Assembly (NCBI GenBank): GCA_001777655.1
Contig: MFER01000005.1
Span: 14,587 to 47,420, forward strand
DNA from: Candidatus Doudnabacteria bacterium RIFCSPHIGHO2_02_FULL_43_13b
Lineage (GTDB): Bacteria; Patescibacteriota; Doudnabacteria; UBA920; O2-02-FULL-48-8
Reading direction: 5' to 3'
Length of the DNA: 32,834 nucleotides
Shown piece after piece: positions 30,627 to 32,834 of the stretch; the first letter of the stretch is position 1, and every line of letters begins with the position of its first letter. Both the position numbers and the translations under genes were made by a program. Below the pieces are notes generated by a model that was not told where the DNA came from, did no database searches, and was given only the letters and a program-made list of their open reading frames with translations.

Positions 30627-31763
30627 CTAAAGTATATCACTATTTTTAAATAACCAATAATTACTCAACAATTCTTGCTTAATCTGCTTTGTCTGCCCAT
30701 GCTTTAAAAGTCCCAGGTAAGATTGGAGACTATCATCATTGGGTCTGATTTTAATCCGCTTCATCATTCGTCTTTTGGTGGAGGTTCGTAATGTTCTATG
30801 CTGCGGGAAATTCACCCAACCCAAGAAATCAACACCCGACGAAAAGGTTTTTATAATAACCTTATTTGGATGCAAGCTAAGATTTAATTCGTTGTTCAAG
30901 AATACTACGATACGAGATAGTATCATAGTATTAATCTTCTTATCAGGTCCAAGGATCACAAAATCATCAGCATAGCGAATATAATATTTCGCTTTTAACT
31001 TATGTTTGACGAACTGGTCAAATTCGTTTAGGTAAATATTCACCAGCAATTGCGAAGTAAGGTTACCCAGAGGCAGTCCTCTTGCGCATTTGCGAGGTGG
31101 CCGCAACCCAGAGCGAAAGGTCGAACCTTTCGCAAAGGTTTCCCTTAAGTTAAGGTTCGACCTTAAACCCTCCTTGCGGCCGACCTGCCCGCCGACGAAG
31201 CAATCTGTTCCAAAGCTATCTATAATATTATCGAGCAACCTCATAATATCCTGATCGGGAATATATTCTTTCAAAATCTGTTTTAAAACCTCATGGTCAA
31301 TGCTGGCAAAGAACTGGCGGATGTCGAGTTTGAGGACCCAGCAGGTTTTACGGTTATAATCCGAGGCTTCGAGAAACATGGAATGCAATCGCTTAATCGC
31401 TTTGTGTGTCCCTTTACTTATTCGGCAGGAATACGAATCATAGATAAATTGTTTATCAAAGAAGGGATATAAAATGCGGTAAACGGCATGATGAACTAGT
31501 CGATCGCGCACACTGGCTTTACTTATGTTTCTGGGCTTCGGATCAGAAATATTAAACTGATGATACCCGCCATGCTGATAGGTCTTGTTGGCAAGATCGT
31601 TATGAAGCTGTAAAATATTATCGATAAGGTTGCGACCGAATTTCTGCACATCTAGCTTGCCTCTTTTCCCGCGAATAAACTCTTGCCAAGCTAAAAATAA
31701 ATTTTCGACAGAAATAATATTTTTATATGCCAATAAGCCCCCCCCAACAAATTTTGAGACCAC
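30627..31763 (-). CDS. DGR-type reverse transcriptase with in-frame palindrome
   Basis: This RT copies the template RNA of a diversity-generating retroelement. Seen: the first catalytic Asp in LDIRQFFASID (about residue 147), the DGR hallmark LPLGNLTSQ (group II intron RTs have QGxxxSP there), YIRYADDFVIL with the catalytic YADD (about 264-267), and VDFLGW near the end. It has no maturase or endonuclease domain. Residues about 193-223 are encoded by a nested palindrome and have no counterpart in usual DGR RTs. The ATG at 31763 reads through eight G; a TTG at 31733 just after the G run, giving an AYKNIISVENL start, is equally likely. The TR, VR and Avd lie beside it. Confidence 0.93.
   Translation of the reverse strand: MVSKFVGGGLLAYKNIISVENLFLAWQEFIRGKRGKLDVQKFGRNLIDNILQLHNDLANKTYQHGGYHQFNISDPKPRNISKASVRDRLVHHAVYRILYPFFDKQFIYDSYSCRISKGTHKAIKRLHSMFLEASDYNRKTCWVLKLDIRQFFASIDHEVLKQILKEYIPDQDIMRLLDNIIDSFGTDCFVGGQVGRKEGLRSNLNLRETFAKGSTFRSGLRPPRKCARGLPLGNLTSQLLVNIYLNEFDQFVKHKLKAKYYIRYADDFVILGPDKKINTMILSRIVVFLNNELNLSLHPNKVIIKTFSSGVDFLGWVNFPQHRTLRTSTKRRMMKRIKIRPNDDSLQSYLGLLKHGQTKQIKQELLSNYWLFKNSDIL
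30631..30639 (-). promoter_or_regulatory. Extended -10 promoter (TGATATACT) inside the RT gene end
   Basis: On the minus strand TGA-TATACT (30639-30631) lies within the last codons of the reverse transcriptase gene and points at the gene starting at 30599. The -35 region is weak (TATTGG). Confidence 0.45.
31096..31185. repeat. 90-bp nested palindrome inserted in the RT gene
   Basis: Outer arms GGTGGCCGCAA (31096-31106) and TTGCGGCCGACC (31174-31185); inner arms AAGGTCGAACCTT (31117-31129) and AAGGTTCGACCTT (31152-31164), which are perfect reverse complements. The length is 30 codons and the frame stays open. It lies between RT motif 3 and GLPLGNLTSQ. It differs in sequence from the prmC elements. 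Confidence 0.85.
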
Positions 31764-32115
31764 AAATCTGCCAGTTGTTCAGAAGTTGTCATCAGCGTTT
31801 AAACTTTGGAATAATTATTTACCTCGAGTACCGCGATTAATTAGATATTCTTTAGGAGAAAAAATAACTTCTTTATTTATCGAACTTACTGAACTTATTC
31901 TAATTGCCGGATATTCGGATAGACCGCAAAAGCTACAAATTTTACAGAAAGCTACGATTAAGCTAGATTTACTAAAATATTTTCTGCAAACAGCCCTGGA
32001 ACTCAATGCCATTAAGCCAAATATGCTGGTAGAATTATCAAGTCCTTTAGGTGAAGTCGGCCGCCAACTGGGCGGCTGGCAAAAACAACTGGCTAAACAA
32101 ACTCCTCCACAGTAA
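31727..32115 (+). CDS. avd: Avd-like accessory protein of the DGR; ATG one base out of frame
   Basis: Avd is the small basic four-helix-bundle partner of DGR reverse transcriptases, needed for template copying. The frame ending at 32115 encodes LPVVQKLSSAFKLWNNYLPR, then SLGEKITSLFIELTELILIA, KLDLLKYFLQTALELNAI and the closing GEVGRQLGGWQKQLAK, all typical. No ATG is in this frame; the ATG at 31727 reaches it only if the C run at 31738-31745 has nine C and not eight, which would give 129 residues, the usual size. TAATAT ends 6 nt before that ATG. An assembly error, slippage or a non-ATG start are the options. It is antisense to the TR-RT direction and divergent from the RT gene, with overlapping 5' ends. 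Confidence 0.82.
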
Positions 32116-32129
32116 TGGAGGAGTTTTCA
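32099..32129 (+). terminator. Terminator at the avd stop, hairpin just downstream of the TR
   Basis: AACTCCTCCA and TGGAGGAGTT pair around CAGTAA, whose TAA is the avd stop, followed by TTTT. On the other strand the same hairpin lies about 15 nt after the end of the TR and could shape the 3' side of the template RNA. Confidence 0.8.
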
Positions 32130-32141
32130 GTCCAAAGAAAG

Positions 32142-32236
32142 TTGCGACCGCCGAACCAGTTGTTGGAGTTCCAGTCGTTGCTGCTACGGTTGACGTTGAC
32201 GTAGCGCTTGTGGTCGTCCCGGTTGAAGTTGGCGAT
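32142..32236 (-). other. DGR template repeat (TR), 95 nt
   Basis: Aligned without gaps to the VR at 32595-32689, it matches at 80 of 95 positions. All 15 differences fall on a T of the plus strand, that is an A of the TR strand (11 A-to-G, 4 A-to-T in the VR); 13 more TR adenines are unchanged. Read as protein it is rich in AAC-coded Asn (RYVNVNRSSNDWNSNNWFGG). The 18 nt at the 3' side in the coding direction (32142-32159) are identical, as expected of the initiation end. TTGACA-like boxes at 32367-32372 and 32338-32343 (minus strand) are possible promoter parts, but no good -10 box follows. Confidence 0.95.
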
Positions 32237-32473
32237 AATGTGCGCAATACCATCCGATCTTCTTTTAAATGCCTTTCTTATTTTTTGCGGGAATAAAACC
32301 CGACCAGTATTCCGCACCAAGTTTCTTTGAAACTTCTTGTCAAACGGTACGCTGTCGTAAACTTAATGTCAACGACATTCTGGCGATCTGACAATGCGAG
32401 ACAAACAATCTGAAAGACTGGCTCTCGCAGATATTTTCAAATTTGTCTGAACTTAGTTTAACAAATTTTCGGG
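32237..32473. other. Gap between TR and target terminator, no gene supported
   Basis: I see no convincing coding gene here. The stretch holds a hairpin AAGTTTC-TTT-GAAACTT (32320-32336) and two minus-strand TTGACA boxes that might belong to a template-RNA promoter. A minus-strand open frame joined to the TR (KAFKRRSDGIAHIIANF and following) may be a remnant of a target gene. Confidence 0.5.
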
Positions 32474-32513
32474 CAAAAGAAAACACGGCTCGATCTTGCG
32501 AAAGAGCCGTGTT
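32474..32513 (-). terminator. Intrinsic terminator of the DGR target gene
   Basis: On the minus strand AACACGGCTC and GAGCCGTGTT form a 10-bp stem, followed by TTTTCTTTT. It lies about 70 nt after the target stop. The region between them repeats the word CTTGG several times. Confidence 0.85.
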
Positions 32514-32581
32514 GTGTGTGAAGTGCCAAGCGTCCGAAGGCTCCAAGGCCCAAAAGAACCAAGGGTCTTAGCATCCAAGAA

Positions 32582-32834
32582 CTACTTGGAAACCTTGCGA
32601 CCGCCGAACCAGAAGTCGGAGCTCCAGCCGCTGCTGCCACGGTCGACGCTGACGTAGCGCTCGTGGCCGACCCGGCTGAAGTCGGCGAAACACCAGTTAC
32701 CGTCGGCATCCTGCCAGCTGTCCCCATTGGGATGCTGGTCGGCAAACGCTGGGATCAGTGCGTTGATCAGGGCCTGGACTTCCAGGTCACGAATCAACTC
32801 CCGCATCGTTCGTTCGGTCTCGACGGCCGCGTCG
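32582..32834 (-). CDS. DGR target protein, C-terminal part (runs off the window)
   Basis: The frame is open to the right edge, so the N-terminus is missing; the ATG at 32806 is internal or a late start. Visible are a helical ETERTMRELIRDLEVQALIN segment, then DADGNWCFADFSRVGHERYV and GSSGWSSDFWFGGRKVSK. The last 35 or so residues are the variable region, with a pattern of aromatic and Gly residues around changed sites, as in C-type-lectin-like DGR targets; the fold class is not certain from this piece. Changes against the TR alter 14 residues. The invariant part at 32691-32834 is 62% G+C by hand count, well above the surrounding genes. Confidence 0.85.
   Translation of the reverse strand, partial: DAAVETERTMRELIRDLEVQALINALIPAFADQHPNGDSWQDADGNWCFADFSRVGHERYVSVDRGSSGWSSDFWFGGRKVSK
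32595..32689 (-). other. DGR variable repeat (VR), 95 nt
   Basis: The copy of the TR inside the target gene. It starts after NWC of the target and ends 10 nt before the stop codon. Substitutions against the TR lie only at template adenines. The protein-level changes include N to D, S or F, D to V or G, K to E, S to G and I to F. The final 18 nt are unchanged. Confidence 0.95.

Noticed and set aside
30627-31763. Reverse transcriptase as part of a group II intron or retron
   Set aside because: The motif is GNLTSQ and not the intron type, there is no maturase or endonuclease domain, no intron RNA ends were seen, and a TR/VR pair with adenine-only changes is present.
32047-32296. Plus-strand frames rich in Thr, Ser, Ala and Val over TR and VR
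   Set aside because: These are antisense reads of the repetitive AAC-rich template and its copy, with no start signals.
32093-32320. Minus-strand open frame across the TR as a true protein gene
   Set aside because: The open frame is expected because the TR mirrors the coding VR. There is no ATG start or ribosome site, and the frame ends in the avd terminator. It is kept only as a possible target remnant.

Overview
The window reads as a chromosomal segment of a small-genome bacterium, most likely a member of the Candidate Phyla Radiation (Patescibacteria). This is an inference from gene style, not a placement by phylogeny. The supporting signs are very tight gene packing (convergent genes separated by 1-2 nt), a short EF-Ts, many single-pass membrane proteins without recognisable families, a VirB2/TrbC-like membrane tail on a giant secreted protein, cell-wall enzymes without any outer-membrane gene, and a diversity-generating retroelement (DGR). 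The standard genetic code fits: TAA and TAG are the usual stops, and TGA appears to end one gene.

Layout. 1-1.3 kb: inverted repeats, a small acidic ORF, a small membrane protein and a winged-helix regulator. 1.3-9.6 kb: a PP2C-like/membrane/beta-propeller protein convergent with a surface operon. That operon runs from a perfect-consensus promoter at 9627-9655 through three small single-pass proteins into a 1596-residue secreted repeat protein. 9.8-16 kb: ribosomal stalk genes rplJ-rplL with an L10-type leader, mltG, a CAP-domain protein, a TM-helix channel-like protein, HU and an ABC exporter. 16-17 kb: tRNA-Thr(GGT), rpmG, tRNA-Trp and a hicBA toxin-antitoxin pair. 17-21.9 kb: a six-gene operon of receiver protein, two unknown small proteins, two histidine kinases and a lytic transglycosylase. 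22-28.1 kb: tRNA-Tyr, tRNA-Thr(TGT), a TPR protein, tsf, rpsB, then rpmE, prfA, prmC and rplY. 28.3-30.6 kb: a zinc-ribbon protein, a RodA/FtsW-type SEDS protein and a membrane-anchored unknown. 30.6-32.8 kb: the DGR.

The DGR is the standout. A DGR-type reverse transcriptase (minus strand), an Avd-like helper (plus strand), a 95-nt template repeat (TR) and a matching 95-nt variable repeat (VR) can all be seen. The VR is the last stretch of a target gene that runs off the right edge. TR and VR differ at 15 positions and every one is an adenine of the TR coding strand, the signature of adenine mutagenesis. The avd gene lies antisense to the template-RT direction and its ATG is separated from the Avd frame by an 8-C tract. 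The RT carries a 90-bp in-frame nested palindrome.

Promoters are unusually clear: TTGACG/A, 17 bp, then (TGC)TATAMT. Several genes have the -10 box only 6-8 nt before the ATG, suggesting leaderless mRNAs. Palindromic repeats of several families lie between genes and inside prmC and the RT gene.
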